Origin: Cliona cf. orientalis
Lineage: Eukaryota > Porifera > Demospongiae > Clionaida > Clionaidae
Direction: 5' to 3'
Assembly: GCA_963930775.1 (NCBI GenBank)
Contig: OZ005698.1
Location: 4,098,501-4,162,500, forward strand
Length of the DNA stretch: 64,000 bases
Under the pieces are notes generated by a model. It saw nothing but the letters and a program-made list of their open reading frames with translations, searched no databases and was not told the origin of the DNA. Both the position numbers and the translations under genes were made by a program. Each line of letters begins with the position of its first letter. Position 1 is the stretch's first letter. Shown piece after piece: positions 1 through 12,100 of this stretch.

Positions 1-294
1 TCCATGGAGGATATTAAATGAACACTTCCGGCTCTAGCAGCCACACCCCTGAGACCTGTGCAATTAAAAGGGCGTGGTTACACAACATGCACCTCACTAA
101 TGACTTTGATGTGGTTTAGGTGTCATATCCCCCACCTCACGCCCACGCAATTTAATGGTACCTTAATAATAATTACTAATAGATAGCTAGTGAGGTTACA
201 TGCTAGCATTAGCCATTGAGGCTATTCATGTATACTGCATGTTCAATTAACATGGAATTGTTATAGAAAAAAATTTTAAACACTAAATAGTTAC

Positions 295-3200
295 ACACTA
301 AGTAGAAAAAAAGATACAAAATTAATTCATGGAGGGATTGGGAGCACTTGGGAATGTAATTTTTACATGGACACGCAGAATGGGTTGAAAAACGAGATTT
401 GACATGAGAAAATTTTGATTCACGCCTTAGAATTAAAGTTATGGCCCTTTAAAGTTCACCCATGTTTGTATAGGGAAGCCATGTCTTCGCAATGTTTTGA
501 GTCCCAGTGTGTGTTATTTAGAAAATCGCTAGGCCAGTACATGCATAGGCTACCATGCAGCTGGTATTGTATCCAGAGGCTTGCTGAATGGATGAAGAAT
601 CAGCCACAACAGTAGCTCTCCCGTTTTTGCTGAGAGGTAGGTGGCATAATACAGCTAAGGGTTTACATTGCACATGCATGAATGTGTGGGAAAGTACATC
701 AAGTTGAGAAACATAACTAAAATTGTCTTGTTGTGCTTTTCCCCTAGCCTTGTGTGTGTGCTGTGGTGATCTTGAGTACTAGTAGGAAGTAACATGTTGC
801 AGGGGCCAATGGTACTGAACCTCCTCAACACTGATCATATACTCTTGAGTTTTTCTAGGCTCTACTAGGAGCGATGATAGATGGCCTACTTTCCAATGAT
901 TGTATGGGTCTATTAAGCATCCAGCTCAACTATGTGGTACTGAGTTTCTGGACAATTTTTTCTGCTTAGTGTGTGGTCTCCTTGTTACACACTAAGTAGA
1001 AAAAAAGATACAAAATTAATTCATGGAGGGATTGGGAGCACTTGGGAACGTAGTTTTTACATGGGCACGCAGAATGGGTCAAAAAACAAGATTTGACATG
1101 AGAAAATTTTGATTCACGCCTTAGAATTAAAGTTACGGCCCTTTAAAGTTCACCCATATGTTTGTATAGGGAAGCCATGTCTTTGCTGAGAGGTAGGTGG
1201 CATAATACTGCAGCTACAGTTTTACATTGTACATGCATGGATGTGTGGGAAAGTACATCGAGTTGAGAAACATAACTAAAATTGTTTAGTTGTGCTTTTC
1301 CCCTAGCCTTGTGTGTGTGTGCTGTGGTGATCTTAAGTACTAGTAGGAAGTAACGTGTTGCAGGGGCCACTGGTACTGAACCTCACTCAACACTGATCAT
1401 ACACTCTGAGTTTTCTAGGCTCTACTAGGAGCATGGACGGCCTGCTTTCATTGTATGGGTCTACTAAGAACTATGTGGTGGTTTCTGGAGAATTCTTTTT
1501 CTGCTTAGTGTGTGGTCTCCTTGAAAAAAAAAAGATTTCCTGCGCAAAAAATGTTTGAGGGAATTGGGAGCACTTGGGGAAATAATTTTTATACTGGCAC
1601 GCAGAATGGGTCAAAACACGAGATTTGACATGAGAAAAATTCGATTCACGCCTTAGAATTAAAGTTACAGCCCTTTGAAGTTCCCCCATATGTTTACATA
1701 GGAAGCCATGCATTTGCAATGTTTTCCGCCCACGCGCACAGAGATGTGACGACCTTTACCCAATTTGGTCAAAATTGGAGTATAAGCTGTCTGCTTGCAT
1801 TGTATGGCTCTACTATGCATCCAGCTTGACTATGTGGCTGTTTCTGGACAATTTTTTTTTCTGCTTAGTGTTCTGGTACGTCTCCTTGAAATTAAACACT
1901 AAGTAGAAAAAAAAAAGATTTCCTGCGCAAAAAATGTTTGGGGGAATTGGGAGCACTTGGGGAGATAATTTTTATACCAGCATGCAGAATGGGTCGAAAT
2001 ACGAGATTTGACATGAGAAAATTTTGATTCACGCCTTAGAATTAAAGTTATGGCCCTTTAAAGTTTCCCCATATTTGTATAGGAAGCCATGCATTTGCAA
2101 TGTTTTGCGCCCACGCACTACGTGAGGGGCGGGGCCACGCGCGCACATCAACGTGACGACCATTACCCACTTTGGTCGAAATTGATGTATAGGCTGCCTG
2201 TTTGCATTGTATGGCTCTACTATGCATCCAGCTCAACTATGTGGTGGTTTTCGGACAATTTTTTTTCCGCTTAGTGTTCTGGTCTCCTTGTTATACACTA
2301 ATTATTATACACTAAGTAGTTAAACACTAAGTAGAAAAAAAAAAGAAATAATTCGTGGAGGAACTGGGAGCACTTGGGGACAATTTTTACACGGGCACGC
2401 AGAATGGGTCAAAACACGAAATTTGATGGCGGATAGTTTTTATTCACGCGTTAGAATTAAAGTTATGGCACTTTAAAGTATTCCCATATGTTTGTATAGG
2501 AAGCCATGCGTTTGCAATGTTTCCGCCCACGCGCTACGTGAGGGGCGGGGTCACGCGCGCACATAAACGTGACGACCTTTACCAACTTTTTTTTACAAAA
2601 TTGAAATTTAGGCTGCTTGCTTGCATTGTATGGTTCCACTATGCATCCAGCTCGATTATATGGTGGTTTTTGGACAAATTTTTTTTTCCTGCTTAGTGTT
2701 CTGGTCTCCTTGAAATTAAAACACTAAGTAGAAAAAAAAAAGAAATAATTTGTGGAGGAACTGGGAGCACTTGGGGACATAATTTTTACATGGGCACGCA
2801 GAATGGGTCAAAACACGAAATTTGATGGCAGGGAATTTTTATTCACGCCTTAGAATTAGTTATGGCCCTTTAAAGTATTCCCATATGTTTGTATAGGAAG
2901 CCATGCACTTGTAATATTTTCCGCCCACGTGAGGGGTGGGGCCACGCGCGCACATCAATGTGACGACCAGTACCCACTTTGGTTAAAATTGATATATAGG
3001 CCGCCTGCTTGCATTGTATGGCTCTACTATGTATCCAGGTCAACTAGCTATGTGGTGGTTTTTGGACAATTTTTTTCTGCTTAGTGTTCTGGTCTCGAAA
3101 AAAAAAAGAATTTATATAATTAATGCATGTTTGGAGGGGGGGGGGTTGGGAGCACTTGGGGAGATAATTTTACATGGGCACGGAGAATGGGTCAAAACTA

Positions 3201-3851
3201 GACATTTGACGGCGGGGAATTTTGATTCACACCTTAGAATTAAAGTTAGTCCTTTGCCCATGTTTGTATAGGAAGCCATACATTTGCAATGTTTTCCGCC
3301 CACGCGCGCACATGAACGTGACGACCATTACCCACTTGGGTAAAATTGATGTATAGGCTGCCTGCTTGCATTGTATGCCTCTACTATGCATCCAGCTCAA
3401 CTATGAGGTGGTTTATGGACTTTTTTTTCTGCTTAGTGTTCTGGTCTCCTTGTTAAACACTAAGTAGAAAAAAAAAGTTTTTAAATAATAATAATGTTTG
3501 GGGGGGTTGAGAGCACTTGGGGAGATAATTTTTACATGGGCACGCAGAATGGGTCGAAACTAGAGAGTTGACGGCGGGGAACTTTGATTCACGCCTTAGA
3601 ATTGAAGTTACGGCCCTTCGTAGTTCTCCCATATGTTTGTATAGGAAGCCATGCAATTGCAATGTTTTCCGCCCACGCGCTACGTGAGGGGCGGGGCCAC
3701 GCGCACACATTAACGTGACGACCGTTACCCACTTTGGTCAAAATTGATGTATAGGCTGCCTGCTTGCATTGTATGGCTCTACTATGCATCCAGCTCAACT
3801 ATGTGGCGGTTTTCGAACATTTTTTTTCTGCTTAGTGTTGTGGTCTCCTTG
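295..3851. repeat. Tandem array of eight TIR-bounded MITE-like units
   Basis: Eight head-to-tail copies share a core containing GGGAGCACTTGG at 340, 1034, 1566, 1949, 2366, 2763, 3148 and 3509. The last six units are about 360-420 bp; the first two are longer (694 and 532 bp spacing) because they carry an extra internal block near 615-830 and 1180-1380. A complete unit opens with ACACTAAGTAGAAAAAA and closes with TTTTTTCTGCTTAGTGT, which are inverted repeats of each other. A linker reading roughly GGTCTCCTTG lies between units. Units 3 and 7 have lost the left terminal repeat. A TIR element with a repeated linker suggests that one insertion plus its flank was amplified in tandem. No coding capacity is visible. 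Confidence 0.9.
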
Positions 3852-3861
3852 AAAAAAAAAA

Positions 3862-3985
3862 CCCTGCAAATATGCTAATTAGCTTGTACACACACTACAC
3901 AGCAGATAGCACTGACTTGCATGCACAGGGCAGATGCACCGACGAGAGCTTGTTTCTGTGTAATTTGTTGCAGTAAATATATCTC
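3862..3985. repeat. Terminal direct repeat, left copy
   Basis: This segment shares the order AGCTTGTA, a short CA-rich run, CTGACTT, GCACAGGG, AGATGCACC and GAGCTT with 8597-8710, in the same orientation. The pair brackets the retroelement parts, so I read it as that element's terminal direct repeat. The copies differ at many bases, which supports an old insertion. Confidence 0.65.
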
Positions 3986-5689
3986 CCATCTTATCAACAT
4001 GTGCATAGCGAAGGCCAATCATTTTCTATATGCCAACACCCATGTCTCTTAAACTGTTGTATCAGGCATTCTTGCATTGGCCGCAGCATATGCTCCTCCC
4101 ACAAGCAGGCTGTGGAGGGTTAAGGCCCAAGCAGTAGCTCCCTCATTCTGATGTAGCCGATGCCACCATTCTTTGTGCATGTGATTTAATGAAATAATTG
4201 CAGATCTGATTCTCCCAAGGGAAATACTGGATAGATCTTTGTCACTGTGTGGGCTACAATCCAGGCACCATCCCTATGCTGGTCTGTCTTGCAATAAGAA
4301 ATTTCCATGGGAAAAATGCGAAAATCAGACTCTTTCAAGGCAGCCAGCTCACTATAGCACAGGAAACCTGCAAAGCCAAATGAGGCACCAAATAGCAACA
4401 TCCAGGTCAGTCTTCTCTCCTGCAACTCTGTGAACTACATATGATAAGATCTCAGAAGTAATCAGCTCATTCATCTTGTGAGCTGGCATACGCTTTGCCC
4501 ATGCAAGAATCTGCTTAACCATCTCTGATCGTGTAGAATCATCTGTGCATGCTATCTGACGGGCCCAGGATACAGCATTGACTGCCTCCTCCACTGGTGC
4601 ACTAGTGGAAAATTTTATGATGAAGGTTAGATAGATGGACACCTAAACTGGCTACGGAACCTAGGGAGTTGTACATATTCTGGTAATGCAAAGGCCCCAA
4701 AGAGCATTTGAAAAATGAAATAAATGAGGATCAAGGCTCCAGTTATCTTGGTTAATGATTCTGCTAATAACATCAGCATATTCATCAGCACTTTGGGGGA
4801 TCCACTCCACTCTGATCATTGCCCATGTGCAATTTCTGGGCCTAAAACCCCAATAGCTGGGCCAGTATCACTAGCACCTGAGTAAACAATCCTTGTAGCC
4901 AGCGTTATGTGGGTAACCACAGAGACAGTCGACATTCCTGAACCAGAATTATAGTTCCTCCTTGGTATTCTGGGGCAAAGAAACACTATCACACCATGAA
5001 CGCCTACTGCTGATGACAGTATGCAAGGCTCTGATACTCAGATGTGAAACAGAGCCACTTATAAGGGACATGGATATTTTATTTTGCCAACAATATTAGC
5101 CAGGCGCATACTGGCACATGGGACTGCCCATATGCTTACTTTACTGATAATTTAAGGCCATCTAGTTTCTCTTCTGGCATATGGAAATTACCTTTACAGA
5201 GATTGATATTGAAGCCTAATCATCCACCGAGTTGATGTGGCTCTAGTTGCGACTCTGAAACATCCATTCGAGATAAAAACCTGCTAGGTCTAGGTCAGAG
5301 GTGACCAGCTGCTCATCCGCAAGGCACTGCTCTTGTGACTTTGAGGCAACAATGCAATCATCAATACAGACGATAGCTATAATCTCTTTACCTCTCCACC
5401 CTTCTGCCAATGACTGAAGATAACTTGGTGAACACAGCAAGCTGATGAAAGGCCAAACGGAAGCACTCTGAACATATCGTTTCTTGCCTATGTATGTACA
5501 AGAATCCCAGGTAGGTCCAAAAATCAGGGCGGATGTCATGACTTAAGGTCTAATGTAAAAAATACTAGTAATCACAAGCTTAAGCCCACAGAATGTAAGT
5601 CCAAAACTAACCTAAGCTTTCCATTGGCATTGGCAACAACAGATAGTGGACTATAAACAGTAAGGTACTATTCAGGGGGTACCGTAGGA

Positions 5690-5892
5690 TGGGTTTTAAT
5701 TGCGTAGTTTAATAATTGCGTTGTAGTCAAGTCAGGCCAAATTGCGAATCCAATAATTGTGATAGACGACCCCGTACCGTACTATAGTATATGTGCACGT
5801 TTACGTTTGCGGATCTATTAATTGTGAAATGTACAAAAACTCGCAATTCGCAATATTTATTAATACTCGCAATTAAAACCCGACCTACGGTA
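5690..5892. mobile_element. TA-flanked palindromic MITE, CCGTAGG type
   Basis: The left end TACCGTAGGATGGGTTTTAA pairs with the right end, which reads TTAAAACCCGACCTACGGTA. The TIRs are about 25 bp with a few mismatches and the element is about 200 bp. The outer TA dinucleotides fit a Tc1/mariner-style target. It lies inside the minus-strand retroelement fossil. Confidence 0.8.
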
Positions 5893-5967
5893 CCACACAA
5901 CCGATCTGTATCAGCTTCTTAATAGCTGTGGCAACAAATTCCTCATGCTCCAATTAATGCTGAGCAA

Positions 5968-6216
5968 CAGTGGCGTAGCCAGGGGTGGGCCTAGTAGGGC
6001 CAGGCCCGACCAACTTTGTTCTAGTAATGCTTACTACTTAACCATTGATCGTGTCAGCCCTTCAATTCTATGAGAATAGGGCAGAAATAATCCAGATTGT
6101 AGGCTGAAGATTGAGATTCAGCAGTGTTAATTTGGGGTGTGGTCAAACTTAGCACTACAAGTGACCATTTACCATATTTGTGCCCTACCAGACTCCTAGC
6201 TCTAGCTATGCCACTG
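5968..6216. mobile_element. hAT-like MITE with perfect 8-bp target duplication
   Basis: The element starts CAGTGGCGTAGCCAGG and ends with a matching inverted end (TAGCTATGCCACTG). The flanks are identical 8-bp copies of CTGAGCAA at 5960-5967 and 6217-6224. The 8-bp duplication and CAGTG end are characteristic of hAT elements. It is non-autonomous, 249 bp, and inserted inside the older retroelement fossil. Confidence 0.85.
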
Positions 6217-6663
6217 CTGAGCAATGATTACACTTAAACACACAGAAGAGGTCATTTAACCAATAGGCATGCTCATGCAGCCTACCCTGGCTCTGAATCA
6301 TCAATTAATACAGGCTCTAGCAGGCACTCAGCCACCAATTCAATGGCATTCAATATAATCACTGAATCACTATCAGAATCTGAGTCATCACACAACACTG
6401 CACCTGCAGGGCAATCACAACACAATACTGCATCACACAAAGTGAAATGCACTAACTATAGGATAAAACACACAAACATAATTTACATTTCACAAAGTAA
6501 TGCAAACCAACGATGACAAGATTGACGATTAATCAATACTACTACACGCATAATGGAAGCAAGTACGAAAATCCATAGGGGATCACAGCATCACAACTCA
6601 GAAATTGTAGGATCAATAATTCATTTTTCTTGCTTACTCATCAAGTTCTTCAATAAAAACTTG

Positions 6664-7050
6664 ACCATGTCCTCAGTAGCTGCATAGTGGTAAAGGTCGT
6701 AATTATAGTGTGTTCACAGCGATATTGGTGACCGACAAGACTCGGATGATCGGGAGTCTGAGTGGCTCTCGACCTCGATAGCGACAGGTTTTGGAGCTTC
6801 AGTCACAGAAAATTTGACAGCGCAGTACAGCTTCCGAACTTCAGATGGCACGCTGCTTATGGTGCGTCTTGTATATAACGTTAGCCTAGAGAACGCGTGA
6901 AGTTTGGCCAGCGCTGTTCGTCAGAGAAGGCAACATGCTGCTTGTAAGGTATTCGCTGGATACACATGCAAGATACTCCACATATCAAGTCTCAGAAAGG
7001 CTCCATCAAGGCCCTGAATATTTGCATAATTACCTCAGATTACATCATAA
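6664..7050. repeat. Middle-repetitive family R1, copy A
   Basis: Shares ordered blocks with 17095-17600 and 21283-21800: CTTGACCAT, AAAGGTCGT, GACAGCGCAGT, CTTCCGAACTTCAG, CACTGGATACA-like and TCTCAGAAAGGCTCCA. A later block of the family (AAAGTAAACTGCTACTG) appears near 7675, so this copy may be interrupted. Copies differ by many substitutions and small gaps. No protein or RNA identity is recognised. Confidence 0.6.
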
Positions 7051-8596
7051 TTACCTAACTAGAGTTACACTGGGTGTAGCAGTCCTCGCTCAGCGAGTCA
7101 CTAGGCCATCTGGTACTGAGGTTTCCTTACATAATCAATAGTTTAGCATTTTTCCTCCAAGCACTGGGCAAGTGTAAAAACCTGGACTCCGGACTCATGG
7201 CCAAATATAGAATTCATGCACACGTGTGCACAAAAGATAATTAATGCACATGTAGATCACGTGACAAGGGAGTGGTACCTTTCGTCTATGCTGCAGCATT
7301 AGCAACAAAAGGAGATCCATTACGTCGCCAATATTGGAACAATAAATCCAAGAATAGGCCAATTGACAGCAACATCTTTACCATCAGCGATGATAGGACA
7401 AACAACTTTGGGCCAAGAAGGTGCCATCATTTTTGGCCGCGCGAATATTGATTTACCTGGTAATCACAATCCAGCCGAACTGTAGAGTTTTGTAAGCCTT
7501 GCAAGATCATCTTGAGGGAGCCCACAACTTTTGACATAGTAGCACCTGGCGACGTGGCCCGAGTCACTAAAGAGAGTAAGAAAATTTAGACGCACGCGAG
7601 ATATACGTCCAGAAACCATACTATGAATCTCGAGCCCGAGTAGAGACCTTGCTTCGCTCGGAATAACCACAAAAAAGTAAACTGCTACTGAGGACGTAAC
7701 AACAAATGAGCTAGGGCAAGCATTCTTCAAATGGCCTAACTTTCCACAATCAAAACATCCAACATATTCTGTGGTCTCCCCATACCAGGAAATTTAGTTG
7801 TACCAGAGGATGGCTGGAACACTACTGTATAGCACCATTACTCTGTGGCTGCAATATAAATATTGGCTTCAATGCTCAACCTTCCCTCCATGGGAATTAC
7901 TCTCTCTCTTTTAGCAGCTTTCCCAGCCTTGACCTTTGCAGCTCACAGTTCATCCCCATATGAACGTTTGTCATTATCTGACCCACCTGCCAGCTTGTCC
8001 TCATCAATTATTATACTTGGACCTATCCATAGTTTCTAACAGTCTATTAAAAGTTTCTCACCTTCCTTAAGGGCCTCCTTGGCTTTTTGATGGCAGGAGC
8101 TGAGCTCAAACTTTTCTGGGCCACTTTAAGGCTATCCTGCACCAGCTCATTAAACTGACACTGCTTCTTGTTGCTCTTCCATCTTCCATTTAAACTGCAC
8201 TCCCTTGTCCAACTGCATCTTGTTTACGAGGTGTTTATCAGCAGCATTCCATTTCCATCTGGTCCTGAACAGCGTTCATTGTTGAAAGAAGTTCAGCTTT
8301 TGTAACTGGAGCACTGACATATTCTTTCCTCGACACCTTGATGTTATCACAACACTTGATCGCAGAACTCGAGCAAAATAGTGATGAGTTTGGTTAAGAG
8401 TATAGGCAGTGTAAGTTGCCAAGAATGATTAATTAATTTTACTGAAATGCACCTTTAATTTTGTCAAGAAACTTTAGCCCCCCCCCCCCCCCCCAAAGTT
8501 TAACTACACCTGCATACCACACCACACACTACCCCCACGCATTGCTCTCATTGGGCATTTCTCTATGGCTCCAACAACCTTGCTGTTAGACGCGCT

Positions 8597-8710
8597 AACC
8601 TGCATACATACTAACTAGCTTGTAAACACACACACACATGCTACCCTGACTTATATGCACAGGGGAAGATGCACCAATGGGAGCTTATTTTCTGTCTAAT
8701 TCATTGCCTT
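8597..8710. repeat. Terminal direct repeat, right copy
   Basis: Same-orientation partner of 3862-3985, marking the probable upstream end of the minus-strand retroelement fossil. Confidence 0.65.
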
Positions 8711-9006
8711 GACCAAAAGAAAGTATATTACACCATCACTACAACCTTAACTCAAATCAAGAGTTTACATAAACTCAGTGGACGCAGATTATTAATTTTA
8801 GGTTAACTAGAAGTGGATAGTGTTGTGACTTACATCATGCCAAGAATGGAAAATTAACAAGGCAATACAAGAGAGCAGGAATTCTTGATAGTAAATGTAC
8901 TATACAAAATGAAATCCCGATAAAATAGTTCATATCTATACATGTACGGCATGAATTATAATAACTTCATTCAGTTACAATCAGTTTTCTCTCTTCTTCG
9001 ATGTTA
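8711..9006. other. MED13 3' flank and probable 3' UTR
   Basis: About 300 bp lie between the MED13 stop codon and the retroelement. Read on the minus strand, no clear AATAAA poly(A) signal is visible, so the transcript end is not placed. No gene is seen here. Confidence 0.4.
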
Positions 9007-9151
9007 TTATCTTTCAGAATAATTGAGTAAATTGAACATCTTATAGAGCTTAGCAAGTACATACAGATGTACAGGTAAGCAAGTTCTTCTTTGCCTGGTG
9101 ATATGATCCATGGTCAACCATGACAATGCATCAAAGCATAGTAAAGTAGAC
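9007..9151 (-). CDS. MED13: MED13 terminal exon
   Basis: Acceptor ATACAG at 9157-9152; stop TAA at 9007-9009. Encodes the conserved C-terminus with DALSWLT, RRTCLPVHLYVLAKLY and a short tail NYSER. Human MED13 ends with ALSWLTCDPATQDRRSCLP and a hydrophobic tail, so this is one of the strongest matches. The junction with the upstream exon gives TLA-STLLCFDALSWL, in phase. Confidence 0.95.
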
Positions 9152-12100
9152 CTGTATGTATATACATACATGAGTACTAACAAATACATAGTTATATATT
9201 ATTATACTAGTGGCGATGAAAATCACCTGTGTGGGGCGAGCCTTCGCAAAAGTCAAGATCTCTTTGAAAGCACACAGGCATGGGGCTGGTACCCCAAACT
9301 ACACAGTATGTCAGTCAGTTGCATGAGTATACGCATGACGACCATTACCTTACGTGTTTAAAATTTAACTCTCTACCCACTACCCCTCATACTTTGCCCC
9401 AAAAACACACAAGTATTATACATAAAACGGGGCTTGCTCAGGCTCACCCCGAACTATGATGAAGCCACATTTCAAAGAAAAAAACAGCTAGTACAAACCA
9501 CATGCACTCTAGAAGTCTCACACACCCTAGGGTATATGAAAATAAACAGTAAAGCATGGTAGAAAACACATCCTAATATCTGGTTCGTGTACAAGTCAGC
9601 TGCATATGGTTTTCATTAGGTGTATGGGTTGTATACTGAGTGTGATATAATGGTATTCCCAGGGTGAAGCCTGAGGAACTCCACTATACCACACTCAGGG
9701 TACAATACCCATATACCTTAGAAAACTGTAGCACTTTTTTCTATTGGAAGGGTAAGGGTATGTGGGGGTAACCTGATGAGGTAGACAGTAAATATAACAT
9801 AGGCTACTAGGATACTTCGCATATACCGTACCCTTGCGAAAGAGGGCCCACTACGGAATGTTGGCCCACCCCCCACTTTGGGCTCAATTTCCTGCTAAGG
9901 TCTAGTGTTTACTCGAATATACGCCCATGCGTAGCTGCCCTTGGAAGCGCAGCTCAAATGCATGAAATGGCTGGACTGTACTTCGAATAATCTATGTAAG
10001 ATCGATAAGTAACGTGCTAAACAGCCGTGAAACTAAGCCTAGCTAACTTTATGCCACGTTTCAGCACAAATAAATGATTGTACACGGCTAGCGATCGCAG
10101 CCACACCCACTGAATACGGCTGCACTCAACGACACACGGTGAAGTATCGCAGCCGCCCTTGCTCTGGATTGGCAGGAGCTCGAGACAACTCTTCCACGTT
10201 CATCAAAGAGTGTGGCTACCACATCTTGGACAGCATATAAGAGCGGAAAGGTAACACAGACACAGACGGCGATCATTTTGCGATCGCTCCTGAGAGCACC
10301 ACGATACTGAGAACTCTCAGAGCTGACAACGATAAACTTATAGTTGGACATCGACTGCTGTTTCTTCGTCGCTATAATAGTGCTTTCTCCATTTGCACCG
10401 GATCCGTTCTATTTACACTCGAACAAACCATTGCCCGAATTTATTTATTTTCTATTTAACACCAAACGGCGATATTAATAACTATTTTTGGCCGTTCGGA
10501 TAATTAGAGCGAGTATGGTATTCAAATTATGAAGCTAGCGTGGGTAACTTACCTGGGCGCTCTTTCGAGAATAAACGCGATACTGATACCTCAAACATCG
10601 GCCTATCCCCCAATTTTGGCCCAATGTAAGGTGCACCGCCCATGGGCCCTCTTTCGCTAGGGTACGGTAATACAGTAATACACGTAAGCATGAGGGCAGG
10701 AATGTGTGTATACTGTAGTCTTATGAAGGGCCCATGGGTGGTGCACCTTACCTTTTGGGGGTGGGGAAAGGCTGATAATCAGCATTGTGTTACTCATAGT
10801 CATGTAACTAGTGCGTGCCACTATGGGCTAAGAACCTTAATTTTCCTAGTGCAAACCTTGGCACAGCAATGTAATTTGCAATTCTCATAGCTCACCTTAT
10901 AGACTGTGCATATCATGTTTATGCTAATAGAAAGCAAGCTAAAAAATAAATTTACTGGTAAAAGTAGTCACGCGCTCCATTAAGATACACTATGAAAAAT
11001 CCTAGAACGTGAATTTTCTTGCACTAATTAGATCATGCATTTTATTAGCACTAACACGGTAGTTGCAATACTTGTGCTACGTTGGGCTCTTTCAAATAAG
11101 TTTGATCTCAGTATAAACAGACACATGGGATGGGCGGAAAATCCACACTGGGCACCCTTTCGCAAGACCACAGTATAATATTATTTATTGTGTGTGTCAT
11201 GTATACCGTATATGTGACCCTCCACGACAAAACCAATCATATTGCGCTGGATACCGTATGGCGGGTAATTTTTGTGGGTGCTAATTTTTGTGGAAAGTCC
11301 GAAAAGGCCCTCAAAATTAATTTTCGTGATAGCAACCAGCCCAGGGGCGTGGCACTGCTGCACAAGCGATGATGTAATCGATACACGCGCTCGCGATCTT
11401 GTTTGTTACTAAGCCATAGTATGATACCTACAGAGACTTGGACAAATAGCATGAGATAGAAGAATATTAGTGTCGAAGACGCTATCAGCTGGATGACAGT
11501 GGCTACTGTTCCTTGCTAACACTGGGAAGTGTTGGCCGCGCTGCAACGATGTTTGTGGCCACGCCCATCATCATAGACTCGTCGAAGGTGTTAATTTTCG
11601 TGGGTGGGAAAATTTCGTGACTGCCAAGACAACCACAAAAATAACGAAAATTGGCACCCCACGAAAATTACCCGCCATACGGTATCAACCCGAGATACAG
11701 GCCTATTTAGTTGCCCAAGGTGTTAATTATCATTTTTCACTTTTTGGCATAGATCGATAGAGGAATCCTTCCTCTACACAAAAATCTGCTTCGTAGCTTC
11801 TAGAATGCTATACTTACTGAGTTATGGCTCGAAGAAGTTGGCCATGTAGCTAATAGCAATTATCAGTTTGTTTGGGCGTTGCCTCAAATTAGCACTGTAA
11901 TGCTACCTACATATAATTCTTCCCCCAGGAAATTTATCCCTTTATGTTGCATGTAGTTGAGTGTTTGCCTGGCCTGTGGTTAGGCCAGGCCCTAGTAAGG
12001 CCACGCTGCATGGGCAGATGACCCAACCAGTCCTCACATGGATCATCTATTCCTATTTACATAGATCGTCCATGATACAGAGCCGTTGCCATAGTTGCAG

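Larger units (their letters stand above)
3862..8710 (-). mobile_element. Broken tyrosine-recombinase retroelement (DIRS order, Ngaro/PAT-like), fossil
   Basis: Read on the minus strand, the parts occur in the order expected for the DIRS order. First is a Gag-like region (about 8.4-7.7 kb) ending in a CCHC zinc knuckle (CFDCGKLGHLKNAC). Next is a reverse transcriptase remnant with the YLDD-like box as CIDDCIVASKS (about 5.54-5.24 kb), then an RNase H-tail remnant with ADVISRIINQDNW (about 4.85-4.69 kb). Last is a tyrosine recombinase remnant with GFAGFLCYSELAALK (about 4.64-4.19 kb). Direct repeats of about 115 bp lie at both ends, as in elements with split direct repeats. It is clearly dead, with many breaks, and looks old. 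Smaller elements are inserted in it (5690-5892, 5968-6216, and a repeat near 6664-7050). Confidence 0.75.

Noticed and set aside
295-3851. CRISPR-like regular array
   Set aside because: Repeats are about 360-690 bp with terminal inverted repeats, in a eukaryotic setting; there are no short spacers or cas genes.
8479-8494. C homopolymer, with others near 24501-24520, 50611-50633 and 62749-62765
   Set aside because: Simple homopolymers; lengths may be affected by sequencing and they carry no evident function.
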